46,827 nt of DNA from contig DDVC01000131.1 of NCBI GenBank assembly GCA_002345145.1, forward strand, positions 1 through 46,827, given 5' to 3'. A program made the translations under genes and the position numbers. Within the stretch, counting starts at the first letter, position 1; each line of letters begins with the position of its first letter. The notes beneath the pieces are model-generated. The model had not been told where the DNA came from, did no database searches, and saw nothing but the letters and a program-made list of their open reading frames with translations. The stretch is from Bacteroidetes bacterium UBA2322 (lineage in GTDB: Bacteria > Bacteroidota > Bacteroidia > Chitinophagales > UBA2359). Shown in pieces: positions 19,864-29,183 of this stretch.

Positions 19864-21090
19864 GTGTTTGTTTTTTTATCTTTAATTCGCTGGGTAAACC
19901 TGTTATACATACTGCTAACGCTGTGCTTGCTGCGCTTTTTACTCATTGAACCCATTTACCAACTTGCAGGCTACCAACCCACTTTGAGGGTTGGCGGCTT
20001 TTTGGTTTTGGTGTTATCTGTTATGCTGGTGGCGGCAGCCGGTTATGTAATAAACGATTATTTTGACGTAGCAGCCGACCGCCTAAATAAACCCGATAAA
20101 ACTTATGTGGGCAACCAAATAAGCGCTAACAATGCACTCAACCTGTATTACCTGCTCAATTCCGGAGGCATTTTAATGGGTTTTGCCATAGGCTGGTATG
20201 CCGGCAATTACAAAACAGGGTTTGTTCACCTTACCTCAGCCATATTGCTGTGGTTTTACAGCACCACTTTTAAGCGCCGGGCATTTATAGGCAATTTATT
20301 AGTATCGGGCTTAGTAGCTTTGAGCATTTACAGCATCGCCTTTTTTGATGCAGAGCTGTTGGCTTATATTGGTTACAGTGTTCGGGCTTTGCTAAAATCG
20401 GGCATAGAGAGCCTTACCGGTTTATCGGTATCTGCCCCGCAACTTACCACTTTTACCAATGCCCCGTTGTTTGGCGCTGTTATGTTATACATAAGCGGCT
20501 ATGCGGGTTTTGCCTTTTTGCTGAACCTTATCAGAGAACTTGCCAAAGATTTGGAAGACATAGAAGGCGATGAAGAAGCCGGCTATAAAACCCTGCCCAT
20601 AGTGGCGGGTATTCCGTTTACCAAACTCCTTGCCGCTGCCGTAGCGCTAATTACCATAAACTTTATTGCCAAGTTTCAGATAAACCATTTTATTACCGGT
20701 CAGGCGGGTGTGGCGGCTGCTACCCTGCTCTTAGTGCAAATACCACTGCTATATGTGGTGCATAAACTTTGGAAAGCCTCCGGTAAACAAGATTTTGCTG
20801 CGGTGAGTACGCTGGTAAAAGCGCTAATGCTGGTGGGGTTGCTTTACCTGCCTTACCTTAGAGCAAGTATGCAGTTTGTTGAGCCGCAAATGCAGCTTCC
20901 GCCGGGCATTGAAAGCATTACCTTTGACCTTGATACTACCCAAACCCAACAACCCGATACGGTAAATTATATTATTGACACCCAACAGGGTATAATTAGA
21001 GAGGATACTTCAGTAAATCAACCCAAACAACCGGCAGCATCGGGCAAAAAAAACGGTAATAAACCTATTGATGACGATTTATTAAAGTAA
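19864..21090 (+). CDS. UbiA-family membrane prenyltransferase
   Basis: The 408-residue polytopic protein starts at GTG 19864. It has both Asp-rich motifs of the UbiA superfamily: NDYFDVAADRLNKPDK (Asn64, Asp65, Asp68, Asp72) and a second RELAKDLEDIEGDEEAGYKTLP near residues 225-250. Eight or nine hydrophobic segments are spread over residues 5-345. The enzyme would transfer a prenyl chain to an aromatic or polar acceptor in the inner membrane. In this gene context it is commonly annotated as a geranylgeranylglycerol-phosphate geranylgeranyltransferase-like protein, but the acceptor cannot be read from sequence. An unusual hydrophilic Gln/Thr/Lys-rich tail of about 60 residues follows the last membrane segment. 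Confidence 0.8.
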   Translation: MFVFLSLIRWVNLLYILLTLCLLRFLLIEPIYQLAGYQPTLRVGGFLVLVLSVMLVAAAGYVINDYFDVAADRLNKPDKTYVGNQISANNALNLYYLLNSGGILMGFAIGWYAGNYKTGFVHLTSAILLWFYSTTFKRRAFIGNLLVSGLVALSIYSIAFFDAELLAYIGYSVRALLKSGIESLTGLSVSAPQLTTFTNAPLFGAVMLYISGYAGFAFLLNLIRELAKDLEDIEGDEEAGYKTLPIVAGIPFTKLLAAAVALITINFIAKFQINHFITGQAGVAAATLLLVQIPLLYVVHKLWKASGKQDFAAVSTLVKALMLVGLLYLPYLRASMQFVEPQMQLPPGIESITFDLDTTQTQQPDTVNYIIDTQQGIIREDTSVNQPKQPAASGKKNGNKPIDDDLLK

Positions 21091-21158
21091 TCTGCCACCA
21101 ATTATTATCGGGCTGCCAAAACCGTAACCCATCTTACCCGTTTACCCACCATTAAACC

Positions 21159-21749
21159 ATGCACCCTGTTTTACCCCATTTGCCTCCTCGCATCATACTT
21201 GCCTCACAATCGCCCCGAAGACAGCAAATGCTTACAGAGGCGGGTTTGCCGTTTGAGGTAATTACCCACCAAACAGACGAAAGCTACCCGCCAAACCTTT
21301 TACCGCCTCATATAGCCCAACACATAGCCTACCAAAAAGCGCTGGCAGTAGCCCCGCATTTACAAACCAATAACGACCTCATCATAAGCGCCGATACCAT
21401 TGTGTGCATCAACAACCAACTGCTGGGAAAACCCGAATCGGAAGAAGAAGCTACCCGATTTTTGCAAATCCTGTCGGGCAGGGAGCATGAGGTTATTACC
21501 GGCGTTTGCCTTATGAACCGTTTATCTCATCGGGTTTTTCATGCATCTACCAAAGTGGCTTTTTTCAACTTTTCGGCAGAACAAATATCCTACTACGTTC
21601 AACATTTTAAACCCTACGATAAAGCCGGCGGTTACGCCATTCAGGAATGGATTGGGCTTACCGGTTTACAATACCTAAGCGGCTGCTATTTTAATGTGGT
21701 GGGGCTGCCCATGAGTAGGCTGCTCAATGAACTCCAAACTTTTCTATAG
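21159..21749 (+). CDS. maf: Maf-family nucleoside-triphosphate pyrophosphatase
   Basis: The 196-residue protein has the Maf signature ASQSPRR (15-21), the catalytic SADTIV (Asp79) and the late YAIQEW..LTGL segment. Family members hydrolyse dTTP/UTP or modified nucleotides to monophosphates, a house-cleaning role in the cytosol. The length matches the family. The gene lies 68 bases after the ubiA-like gene and ends the kdsC-ubiA-maf cluster. Confidence 0.87.
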   Translation: MHPVLPHLPPRIILASQSPRRQQMLTEAGLPFEVITHQTDESYPPNLLPPHIAQHIAYQKALAVAPHLQTNNDLIISADTIVCINNQLLGKPESEEEATRFLQILSGREHEVITGVCLMNRLSHRVFHASTKVAFFNFSAEQISYYVQHFKPYDKAGGYAIQEWIGLTGLQYLSGCYFNVVGLPMSRLLNELQTFL

Positions 21750-21780
21750 GCAAAATAACCCCGTTACCCCTCAAAACACG

Positions 21781-21788
21781 TATCTTTG
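21781..21788 (+). promoter_or_regulatory. Bacteroidota -7 box candidate (esterase)
   Basis: TATCTTTG matches TAnnTTTG, 62 bases before the ATG at 21851. Confidence 0.4.
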
Positions 21789-21850
21789 CCGCTCTAATGT
21801 TTAAACAATAGTTTATTTTATTGGGTTAATTACGCTCAGTTTTTGCATCT

Positions 21851-22966
21851 ATGGCACATGATTTACACTTAGACCCAGCCCAAAATGGTCATCAGCAGTT
21901 GTCTATAATTGTTAATGCTACCCATGACGATGACCGACCTATATTTTTAGCAGGCAATTTTAACGATTGGAATACCCACGATGAACGGTTTAAAATGGTA
22001 AAATTGGAACATGGCAAGTACCGGTTTACCTTTACCCCCGATACCCAACTGCCCGATACACTGGAATACAAATTTGTAAAAGGCGGCTGGCACAATGTAG
22101 AAACAGATAACTATGGTAATACAGCGCCCAACCGCCAAATACCTAAAACACAACAACTTGTAACCGACCACGTTTACCGGTTTCAACAAAATGGCATGGC
22201 TCATAACCCCCGGTTTTTGCCCATAAAAGAACTGCTTACCAATGGTAAAGACCTGCCCGGAATGCGCAGAAAACGAAATGTTTGGGCGCTGCTGCCCTAT
22301 AACTACTACCAAACCAACCGCAGCTATCCGGTACTTTACCTACACGATGCCCAAAATTTGTTTGACGATAACGCCCCTTTTGGCAACTGGGCTATTGACC
22401 GCAAACTTGCCGTACTTGCCGAACAAGGTATGGGCGATGTTATTATTATAGCCATTGACCACGCCGGCAATAAACGCATTACCGATTTTTCTATTACCCC
22501 GCAAGTAGGCAGCCACCACGAGGGCAGAAAATACGTAAAAATGATTTCGGAAAAACTGAAACCCTACGTAGATGCCCGATTGCGCACCCTGCCACAACGC
22601 GAGCATACCGGCATTGGCGGCAGTTCGCTGGGTGGGTTGGTAAGTATTTATGCCGGTTTTACCTACCCGCAAACATACAGCAAACTCCTCATCTTTTCGC
22701 CCTCGCTTTGGATGAACCCGCACATTCACTTTGAAGCCATTCACTTTACCGAAGTACTCCAAAGCAAAATTTACCTGTATGCCGGCGGCGCCGAAAGCGT
22801 AAACATGCTACCCAATATATATCACCTCAAAGACACGCTCGAAAAACAAGGCGTAGCACAAAAAAAACTCCATTTTAGGCTCAGTATTGACCCCAATGGT
22901 AAACACAATGAACACTTTTGGGGCGAAGAGTTCCCCAAAGCCGTTGAATGGCTGTATTTTAAGTAA
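21851..22966 (+). CDS. Putative esterase with N-terminal glycogen-binding-like (CBM48/E-set) domain
   Basis: The 371-residue protein has an N-terminal E-set/CBM48-like domain (residues 15-110: IFLAGNFNDWN, LEYKFVKGGW). An esterase-D-like alpha/beta-hydrolase follows (about 130-371). The nucleophile elbow is GSSLG with Ser259, the upstream strand is YPVLYLHDAQNLFDD, and the likely catalytic His355 lies in KHNEHFW. No signal peptide is seen, so it is probably cytoplasmic. The family includes enterochelin-esterase-like and acetyl/feruloyl esterases, and the substrate is not known. It ends at a small hairpin and is followed by pepA. Confidence 0.8.
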   Translation: MAHDLHLDPAQNGHQQLSIIVNATHDDDRPIFLAGNFNDWNTHDERFKMVKLEHGKYRFTFTPDTQLPDTLEYKFVKGGWHNVETDNYGNTAPNRQIPKTQQLVTDHVYRFQQNGMAHNPRFLPIKELLTNGKDLPGMRRKRNVWALLPYNYYQTNRSYPVLYLHDAQNLFDDNAPFGNWAIDRKLAVLAEQGMGDVIIIAIDHAGNKRITDFSITPQVGSHHEGRKYVKMISEKLKPYVDARLRTLPQREHTGIGGSSLGGLVSIYAGFTYPQTYSKLLIFSPSLWMNPHIHFEAIHFTEVLQSKIYLYAGGAESVNMLPNIYHLKDTLEKQGVAQKKLHFRLSIDPNGKHNEHFWGEEFPKAVEWLYFK

Positions 22967-22970
22967 CTGC

Positions 22971-22995
22971 CCTGTTGCCGCTTTTTTGCAACAGG
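22971..22995 (+). terminator. Possible weak terminator hairpin after the esterase gene
   Basis: CCTGTTGC pairs with GCAACAGG over a 9-base T-rich loop just after the stop codon. No T tract follows, so termination is uncertain. Confidence 0.4.
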
Positions 22996-23018
22996 TTATG
23001 CCCGGTGTTTACCTGCCT

Positions 23019-23026
23019 TACCTTTG
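23019..23026 (+). promoter_or_regulatory. Bacteroidota -7 box candidate (pepA)
   Basis: TACCTTTG matches TAnnTTTG, 28 bases before the pepA ATG. Confidence 0.45.
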
Positions 23027-23054
23027 ACTTTTTTTACCTCTTACCTACCATAAC

Positions 23055-24569
23055 ATGAACTTTACTTTTTTAAACAAAATGGGCGCTTGCCCGCCGGCGC
23101 TAATTATTCCGCTCTATAAAAACAACAACCTGCCTGCCGCACTTCAAAAAGTGGCTGCCTTGTGCGGCATAGATGCCCAACTGCTCCAACAAGATTTTAA
23201 AGCCGAACCCAAAGAAATGCAACGCATTTTGGCGGCAAACCGAAGAAAACCCGATGTAAAACAGGTTTTTCTGCTGGGATTAGGCAACCCAAAAAGCCTG
23301 AGCGATATAACCGATGCTTTCCGAAGTTTTTCGTTTAGGTTAAAAACTAAACTCCCCGATACCATTGGCATTGACCTGCTCATTGCTAATATAGACCGAA
23401 AAAACGAAACGGTTAATGCCCTGGCAGAAGCGGCTGCCAACGGGCTGCTGCTGGGTACTTATGATATAGGTTTATATAAAACAGACGAAAAAAAACTGCA
23501 CCCGCTTAACTCCACCAATGCTGCCGTTCAGTTTTATGCACCGGCACAGTTTGCCCAAATCATTACCCGTGCCACCCAAAAAGGCGCTGCCATAGCCCAA
23601 ACCCAACTCCGCATGTTTGATTTGGTAAATGGCTCCAGCTCTATTGTAACCCCCGAAAAAATAGGCGAGTGGGCTACTGAATCGGGCAAAGAAAATGGGT
23701 TTAAAGTAACCGTTTTCCACAAGGCACAAATTGAAGAACTGGGCATGAACGCCCTGTTAGGGGTAAACCGAGGCAGCGAACTGCCGCCTACCTTTACCGT
23801 AATGGAATACCTGCCACAGCAATTACCGGCTAATACCACCCTGCCCAAAATAGGACTGATAGGCAAGGGCGTTACCTTTGATACCGGTGGTCTTAACATT
23901 AAGCTCATGAGCATGCAATTTATGAAAAGCGATATGGGAGGCGCTGCCGCCGTATTGGGCGCAATGGAACTGGCTGCAAAATTGCAATTGCCCGTGCATC
24001 TTATAGGCGTAATACCGGCTACCGATAACTGTGTGGACGCTAAATCTATTAAACCCGGCGATGTAATAGGCTCTTACAGCGGTAAAACCATAGAAGTAGA
24101 TAATACCGATGCGGAGGGCAGGCTCATTTTAGCCGATGGCATCTGCTACCTAAACCGCACCTATCAGCCCGATGTTATGATAGACCTTGCCACCCTAACC
24201 GGAAGTTGTTTTGCAACCTTTGGCAGTAAAGTTGCCGGCTTATTCAGCAATAACGATGCCTTAGCCCGCCAAATTTACCAACAAGGACTAAAAACAGGAG
24301 AATTGGTTTGGCAAATGCCTATTTGGGATATTTACGGTAAAATGATTCAGTCCGATATTGCCGATATTAAAAACAACCACCAGCCACCGGTAGCCGGCGC
24401 TATTGCCGCCGCTAAGTTCTTAGAGTTTTTTACCGAAAAACACCCCGCTTGGGCGCATTTAGATATTGCCGGCACTGCCTTTGGCGATTCGGAATACAGC
24501 GCCACTAAAAGCGGCACTGCCTTTGGTGTGCGTTTGCTGGTGGCTTATTTAGAAAATTGCGGTAAGTAA
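23055..24569 (+). CDS. pepA: Leucyl aminopeptidase (M17, PepA/LAP type)
   Basis: The 504-residue protein has an N-terminal macro-like domain and a C-terminal M17 catalytic domain. Active-site residues are visible: Lys271 and Asp276 in GKGVTFDTGG, Lys291 and Asp293 in MKSDMGG, and the M17 signature NTDAEGRL (350-357, with Asp352, Glu354 and Arg356). It would be a two-metal, probably hexameric cytosolic aminopeptidase that trims N-terminal residues from peptides. The stop codon lies only four bases from the end of the convergent gene that follows. Confidence 0.9.
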   Translation: MNFTFLNKMGACPPALIIPLYKNNNLPAALQKVAALCGIDAQLLQQDFKAEPKEMQRILAANRRKPDVKQVFLLGLGNPKSLSDITDAFRSFSFRLKTKLPDTIGIDLLIANIDRKNETVNALAEAAANGLLLGTYDIGLYKTDEKKLHPLNSTNAAVQFYAPAQFAQIITRATQKGAAIAQTQLRMFDLVNGSSSIVTPEKIGEWATESGKENGFKVTVFHKAQIEELGMNALLGVNRGSELPPTFTVMEYLPQQLPANTTLPKIGLIGKGVTFDTGGLNIKLMSMQFMKSDMGGAAAVLGAMELAAKLQLPVHLIGVIPATDNCVDAKSIKPGDVIGSYSGKTIEVDNTDAEGRLILADGICYLNRTYQPDVMIDLATLTGSCFATFGSKVAGLFSNNDALARQIYQQGLKTGELVWQMPIWDIYGKMIQSDIADIKNNHQPPVAGAIAAAKFLEFFTEKHPAWAHLDIAGTAFGDSEYSATKSGTAFGVRLLVAYLENCGK

Positions 24570-24573
24570 GCCC

Positions 24574-25995
24574 TTAACTTAGCTCATTAGCTTTTTCTGC
24601 TAACCACAGTTGGTTGTAAGCAAAAGGCTGTTGGCTCAACTGGGTTTGAATAACCGCTAATTTATCCTGACCGGTTCGGTTTTTAATTCTGAACAATTTA
24701 ACCACCAACCGGATAAAATTGCGGTAGCGTTCTTTAAAATCATCGGTAAGCGATTGATTGTTTAACAGAAAATGCCTGAAAGTATCTATTTGGGCGGTAA
24801 AAGCGGTTTCGTCGTTCAGCTCATAAAACACCTGAATCAGCAGGCATTTGTGGTGAATTTTGCGCGAAATAAGGTCAAAATTCGTAATTTGCAAGTAGTG
24901 AAGTGTTTGCGGGTAGTCTTTCAGCTCAAAAAAATACCTTGCCTTGCAAAACGAAACGGTGCTTTCCCTAACATCGGGCGGAAGGCAATTTTGGTATTGT
25001 TCCATAAATACCAATGCCTGGGCATAACTGCGCATTTTGAGCAGGTTAATAACCATGTTCTCAAAAAAGGTAATAGACAAATGCGGCAAGGGGTTATTGC
25101 CGGCAACAAAACGGGTTAAGTACAGGTTTTTAATATCTATGTGCTCCTGTGGCGAAATCTGCACCATTTGCTGCCCCATTTGAAAATTGATAAGCGAAAT
25201 GAGCAGCATTTTTTGGTATTCATCGGGAATTTGGTTCAGTTGTTCGGGCGTAAGGTATTGTTTCAGCCCTTCGTAGTACTGCACTTCACCCGTGTTTTGC
25301 ATTTGGTAGGTTTGGTAAATAATATCCACCAGCGGATACTTGGTGCAATAGGGTTTCAGCAGCCGGTACAACTGCTCAATCAAACTGTTGTTGGTAGGCA
25401 GTGGGTGGGCTTTTTGCACCACGCTGTAAAAAGAGTAAAAACCGGTAATGTTTAGCATAAACTCGGCGCTGTAAGAGTGCAAGGGTGCAAGTATAACATC
25501 GGGGTTAAACGTATTGCGCATACTTGCATTCATCAATCCCATTTTGGTAACATCGAGCCAGCGTTTGCAAAAAAGGTAATGTTCGTTAGCTTGTTGCGAT
25601 TGCTCTATATCTGCCTCCACTTTGGTAAGCGCTGTTTGCGCCACCTCGCGCAGTTGTCTGTTTACCATCTCTTCCGTCCATAGCAGTTGTTCCCAATGCC
25701 GAGTATTTTGCAAATTAACAAAAGCCAAAAACCGGCGCAGCACCCCCAGCAATTGCGACATCAGATTGCGCATTTGTTGGTCGTTATAAGGCTGTTTTAC
25801 GTACATTTTTTTAAATATAACTTCCTTATGCACTTTGCCCTCCTCAAAATTGGGGTGCATTTTTTTTAAGAGCAAAAACAACTCTGTTACTTTTTCATGC
25901 TTATTGTAAATAGGCGATTGGACAAAATCGGTACATAACCGCATTTCTTTTTCCGATAAACTTTGCAGGATACTGAGTATGGGGCTTCCGTACAT
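24574..25995 (-). CDS. Uncharacterised all-helical protein
   Basis: I do not recognise a named family. The 473-residue product has no signal peptide or membrane segment and is rich in Leu, Gln, Tyr and Phe. It contains many amphipathic helices spaced like TPR or HEAT-type repeats (ALVFMEQYQNCLPPDVRESTVSF, ARYFFELKDYPQTLHYLQI). It begins with a conserved-looking segment (LSEKEMRLCTDFVQSPIYNKHEKV). Similar lone proteins of about 450-500 residues occur in Bacteroidota annotated as hypothetical. It may be a scaffold, but no function can be stated. It is convergent with pepA, almost touching. Confidence 0.6.
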   Translation of the reverse strand: MYGSPILSILQSLSEKEMRLCTDFVQSPIYNKHEKVTELFLLLKKMHPNFEEGKVHKEVIFKKMYVKQPYNDQQMRNLMSQLLGVLRRFLAFVNLQNTRHWEQLLWTEEMVNRQLREVAQTALTKVEADIEQSQQANEHYLFCKRWLDVTKMGLMNASMRNTFNPDVILAPLHSYSAEFMLNITGFYSFYSVVQKAHPLPTNNSLIEQLYRLLKPYCTKYPLVDIIYQTYQMQNTGEVQYYEGLKQYLTPEQLNQIPDEYQKMLLISLINFQMGQQMVQISPQEHIDIKNLYLTRFVAGNNPLPHLSITFFENMVINLLKMRSYAQALVFMEQYQNCLPPDVRESTVSFCKARYFFELKDYPQTLHYLQITNFDLISRKIHHKCLLIQVFYELNDETAFTAQIDTFRHFLLNNQSLTDDFKERYRNFIRLVVKLFRIKNRTGQDKLAVIQTQLSQQPFAYNQLWLAEKANELS

Positions 25996-26186
25996 TTTAA
26001 ACAGGTTAAAATACTAAAAGTCTTTAAAAACAAGGCTTGCAGCATTGATTTATGCACAAGATACGTCCTTTTTTTTAAACAGTCGCATTATCGTTTCTTT
26101 GCCCAATTGAGCATATTGGGGGTTCTTTGCACCGTTAATCAACACAAACACTCCCCTTACCCCCGAAAACGCTTGATAGCAAATCT

Positions 26187-29120
26187 ATGAAAACCTTACT
26201 TACCATTTTTGAGATTACCCATACCATAATGCTGCTGTTTGTTTGCAGCCTGCCCGTTTTTAGCCAGTCGCCTCAGTTGTTAAATTATCAGGCTGTGGTC
26301 AGAAACACATCGGGCGAACCGCTTCTTAACCAAACAGTTTGGTTAAAATTATCCATCAGGCAAAATACCGTTTCGGGTGCCGAAATTTACAAGGAACAGC
26401 ATCAGGTTACCACCTCTGCAACGGGTTTAGTACAACTGCAAATAGGAAACGGCATACCCCTATCGGGCAATTTTACCGACATTGACTGGGCAAACAGCTC
26501 ACCCAAATACATGGCGGTAGAACTTGACCCCGATGCCTCCGGTTTGCTTCCGTTTACCGATTTGGGCGGACAGCAACTTGTAAGTGTACCCTTTGCTCTG
26601 TTTGCCAATAATACGGGTAAATTGCAAGGTTACCCGATTGCCAACACCGCACCCAACATAGGTCAGGCGCTAAAATGGAACGGCACAGTTTGGCTGCCCG
26701 ATGCCGATAATGCCGGTACAACTTACACCGCCGGTACAGGCATTTCTATTACAGGCAACACCATTGCCAACTCAGGCGACACTAACCCTGCCGATGACAT
26801 TACCAATACCACCCCCGCAGGCGGCAGCGTTACCGGTATTTTCAGCAATTTGCAAATTGCACCCAACGCCATTGGCAGCGCACAAATAACCGATGGCAGC
26901 ATACAGGCTGTTGATTTAGCCACCGGGGTTATTACGCCTGCATGGAATTTATCGGGCAATACGGGCACTAACGCTGCCACGCATTTTATTGGCACTACCG
27001 ATAATAAACCATTGGTGCTGAAAACCAACAATGTACTATCGGGAAAAATAGACCCCGTTACCAAAAGCATCGCCATAGGGCAAAATGCACTGGAAACCAA
27101 CACCAACGGAAACAGTAATGTGGCTTTGGGCATAAGCGCATTAAAAAACAACAACAACCGGAGTAACTTGGTGGCAGTGGGCGACAGTGCATTGTTTAAT
27201 AACAGCATAGGAGCATCATTTTCGGTTCAAGCTGCACAAAACACCGGCATCGGGTCAAAGGCTTTGTTTGCCAACACATCAGGCTACAACAATACAGCGC
27301 TGGGCTTCCAATGTATGTATGCCAATGTTTGGGGAGATAATAATACTGCCTGCGGCAATGCTGCCATGGTTAATAACACAGGTGGTTCTTACAATACCGG
27401 AGTGGGCTCAGAAGCCCTGCGCAACAATACAACAGGCGAAGAAAATACAGCCATAGGCAGCTCTGCTCTTGGCTCTACCACCACCGGCAATAGAAATGCA
27501 GCGCTTGGTACCGATGCCTTATACGGCAATACCATAGGCACAGAAAACACCGCCGTAGGTGTGCGCACTATGTATGCAAACAGCGGGGGCGATTATAACA
27601 CCGCCGTAGGGCGTTATGCCATGTATGTAAATAACAACGCAGATTACAACAGCGCTTTGGGCTGGAAAGCATTATTTAACAATACCGCAAGCAGCAACAC
27701 TGCCATGGGAGCTATGGCATTGCACAATAACACAACCGGAAACAGTAATGTGGCTATTGGAATAGGCGCTCTGTATAACAACACCACAAGAAAAAATCTG
27801 GTAGCTATTGGCGATAGCGCTCTTTATAATAATGGAATCGGCGCTTCGGGCTTCTCACAAGCCGGCAGCAATACAGCCGTGGGCTCTAAGGCGTTGTTTG
27901 CCAATACCACAGGGTATAACAATACAGCTTTGGGAAGCAGAGCCCTACAAAACAACACTACCGGTATTGGAAATACGGCATTAGGCCTTTTTGCCCTGCA
28001 AAACAATATAGGTGGGGCAAACAATACTGCCGGTGGAGTAGGTGCCATGAACAACAACACAAGCGGTATTGCCAATGCTGCTTGGGGTTTTCAGGCATTG
28101 GCAACAAATACTATAGGCGCTTATAATACCGCTATTGGAAGCTATGCTTTAGAGTATAACTCAACAGCTTCTAACCTTACCGCTGTTGGATATAGCGCCT
28201 TGAATGCCAACACTACCGGCAGCAACAATACCGCCATTGGAGCAAACACCCTAACCACTACTACTACCGGATTTGGCAACACCGCAGCAGGTAACAATGC
28301 CGCACTTTATAATACAACCGGCAACAACAATACTGCATTGGGAACAGAGGCATTGTATTTTAACACTATAGGATCAGACAATGTAGCATTAGGCAACGAT
28401 GCACTCTACAATAATACAAACGGTATGCGCAATGTGGCTATAGGTTCGCTTGCACAATTAAACAATGCAACGGGCGTAGATAATGTTGCAGTAGGTTATC
28501 AGACTTTGTTGGCTAACGTATCGGGAAATAACAATACGGGTATTGGCAGAAACGCCTATTTTACCCTATCTGCCTTATCAAACACTACCAGTTTGGGCTA
28601 TAACTCGGGCGGCATAAACAATACAAGCAATAGGATTGAAATAGGCAATACCAGCGTGTTGTGGATAGGCGGACAGGTAAACTGGAGTACTTTTAGCGAT
28701 GCCCGAATTAAAGATAATGTGCAAGATAATGTGCCCGGACTTGCCTTTATTACCAAACTCCGCCCCGTTACCTACCAACTCAACATTCACCGCCAAAACC
28801 AAATGATTGCAAAACCCGATTCGGCTGTGTGGGAGGGTAAATACGATATTGAAAACCTGACCATGACCGGCTTTTTGGCTCAGGAAGTGGAGCAGGCTGC
28901 CCAATTGGCAGGTTATGATTTTAGCGGTATTGAAAAACCGGCCGATGAGTATGGTTTATACTCGCTTAGGTATGCCGAGTTTGTAGCGCCTTTGGTGAAA
29001 GCTGTGCAGGAACAACAACAAATTATTGCCAACCAAGCCGAAAGCATTAAACAACTGCAAGCCGAAATGCAACAACTAAAAGCAATTATACTGAAACAAA
29101 CAGGAAACGAGGAAAAGTAA
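26187..29120 (+). CDS. Surface protein with YadA-head-like repeats and S74 chaperone domain
   Basis: The 977-residue protein has an N-terminal hydrophobic signal ending near VFSQ. A beta-domain follows at about residues 30-150 (LNYQAVVRNTSGEPL...). A long field of head-type repeats runs from about 285 to 820, each with a variant of NTAxGxxALxxNTTG every ~23 residues, as in trimeric adhesin heads. The C-terminus carries an intramolecular chaperone of the endosialidase (S74) type: SDARIKDNV with Ser837-Asp838 at the expected self-cleavage point, then a coiled coil rich in Gln and Ile. This suggests a trimeric fibre that is trimmed after folding. How it is held at the surface is not shown; no T9SS sorting domain is visible. 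Confidence 0.82.
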   Translation: MKTLLTIFEITHTIMLLFVCSLPVFSQSPQLLNYQAVVRNTSGEPLLNQTVWLKLSIRQNTVSGAEIYKEQHQVTTSATGLVQLQIGNGIPLSGNFTDIDWANSSPKYMAVELDPDASGLLPFTDLGGQQLVSVPFALFANNTGKLQGYPIANTAPNIGQALKWNGTVWLPDADNAGTTYTAGTGISITGNTIANSGDTNPADDITNTTPAGGSVTGIFSNLQIAPNAIGSAQITDGSIQAVDLATGVITPAWNLSGNTGTNAATHFIGTTDNKPLVLKTNNVLSGKIDPVTKSIAIGQNALETNTNGNSNVALGISALKNNNNRSNLVAVGDSALFNNSIGASFSVQAAQNTGIGSKALFANTSGYNNTALGFQCMYANVWGDNNTACGNAAMVNNTGGSYNTGVGSEALRNNTTGEENTAIGSSALGSTTTGNRNAALGTDALYGNTIGTENTAVGVRTMYANSGGDYNTAVGRYAMYVNNNADYNSALGWKALFNNTASSNTAMGAMALHNNTTGNSNVAIGIGALYNNTTRKNLVAIGDSALYNNGIGASGFSQAGSNTAVGSKALFANTTGYNNTALGSRALQNNTTGIGNTALGLFALQNNIGGANNTAGGVGAMNNNTSGIANAAWGFQALATNTIGAYNTAIGSYALEYNSTASNLTAVGYSALNANTTGSNNTAIGANTLTTTTTGFGNTAAGNNAALYNTTGNNNTALGTEALYFNTIGSDNVALGNDALYNNTNGMRNVAIGSLAQLNNATGVDNVAVGYQTLLANVSGNNNTGIGRNAYFTLSALSNTTSLGYNSGGINNTSNRIEIGNTSVLWIGGQVNWSTFSDARIKDNVQDNVPGLAFITKLRPVTYQLNIHRQNQMIAKPDSAVWEGKYDIENLTMTGFLAQEVEQAAQLAGYDFSGIEKPADEYGLYSLRYAEFVAPLVKAVQEQQQIIANQAESIKQLQAEMQQLKAIILKQTGNEEK

Positions 29121-29183
29121 AATAACCCTAACCTTCTGCTCATACATTAACCATTTACATACAAAACTCAACTTTCTTTTTTT

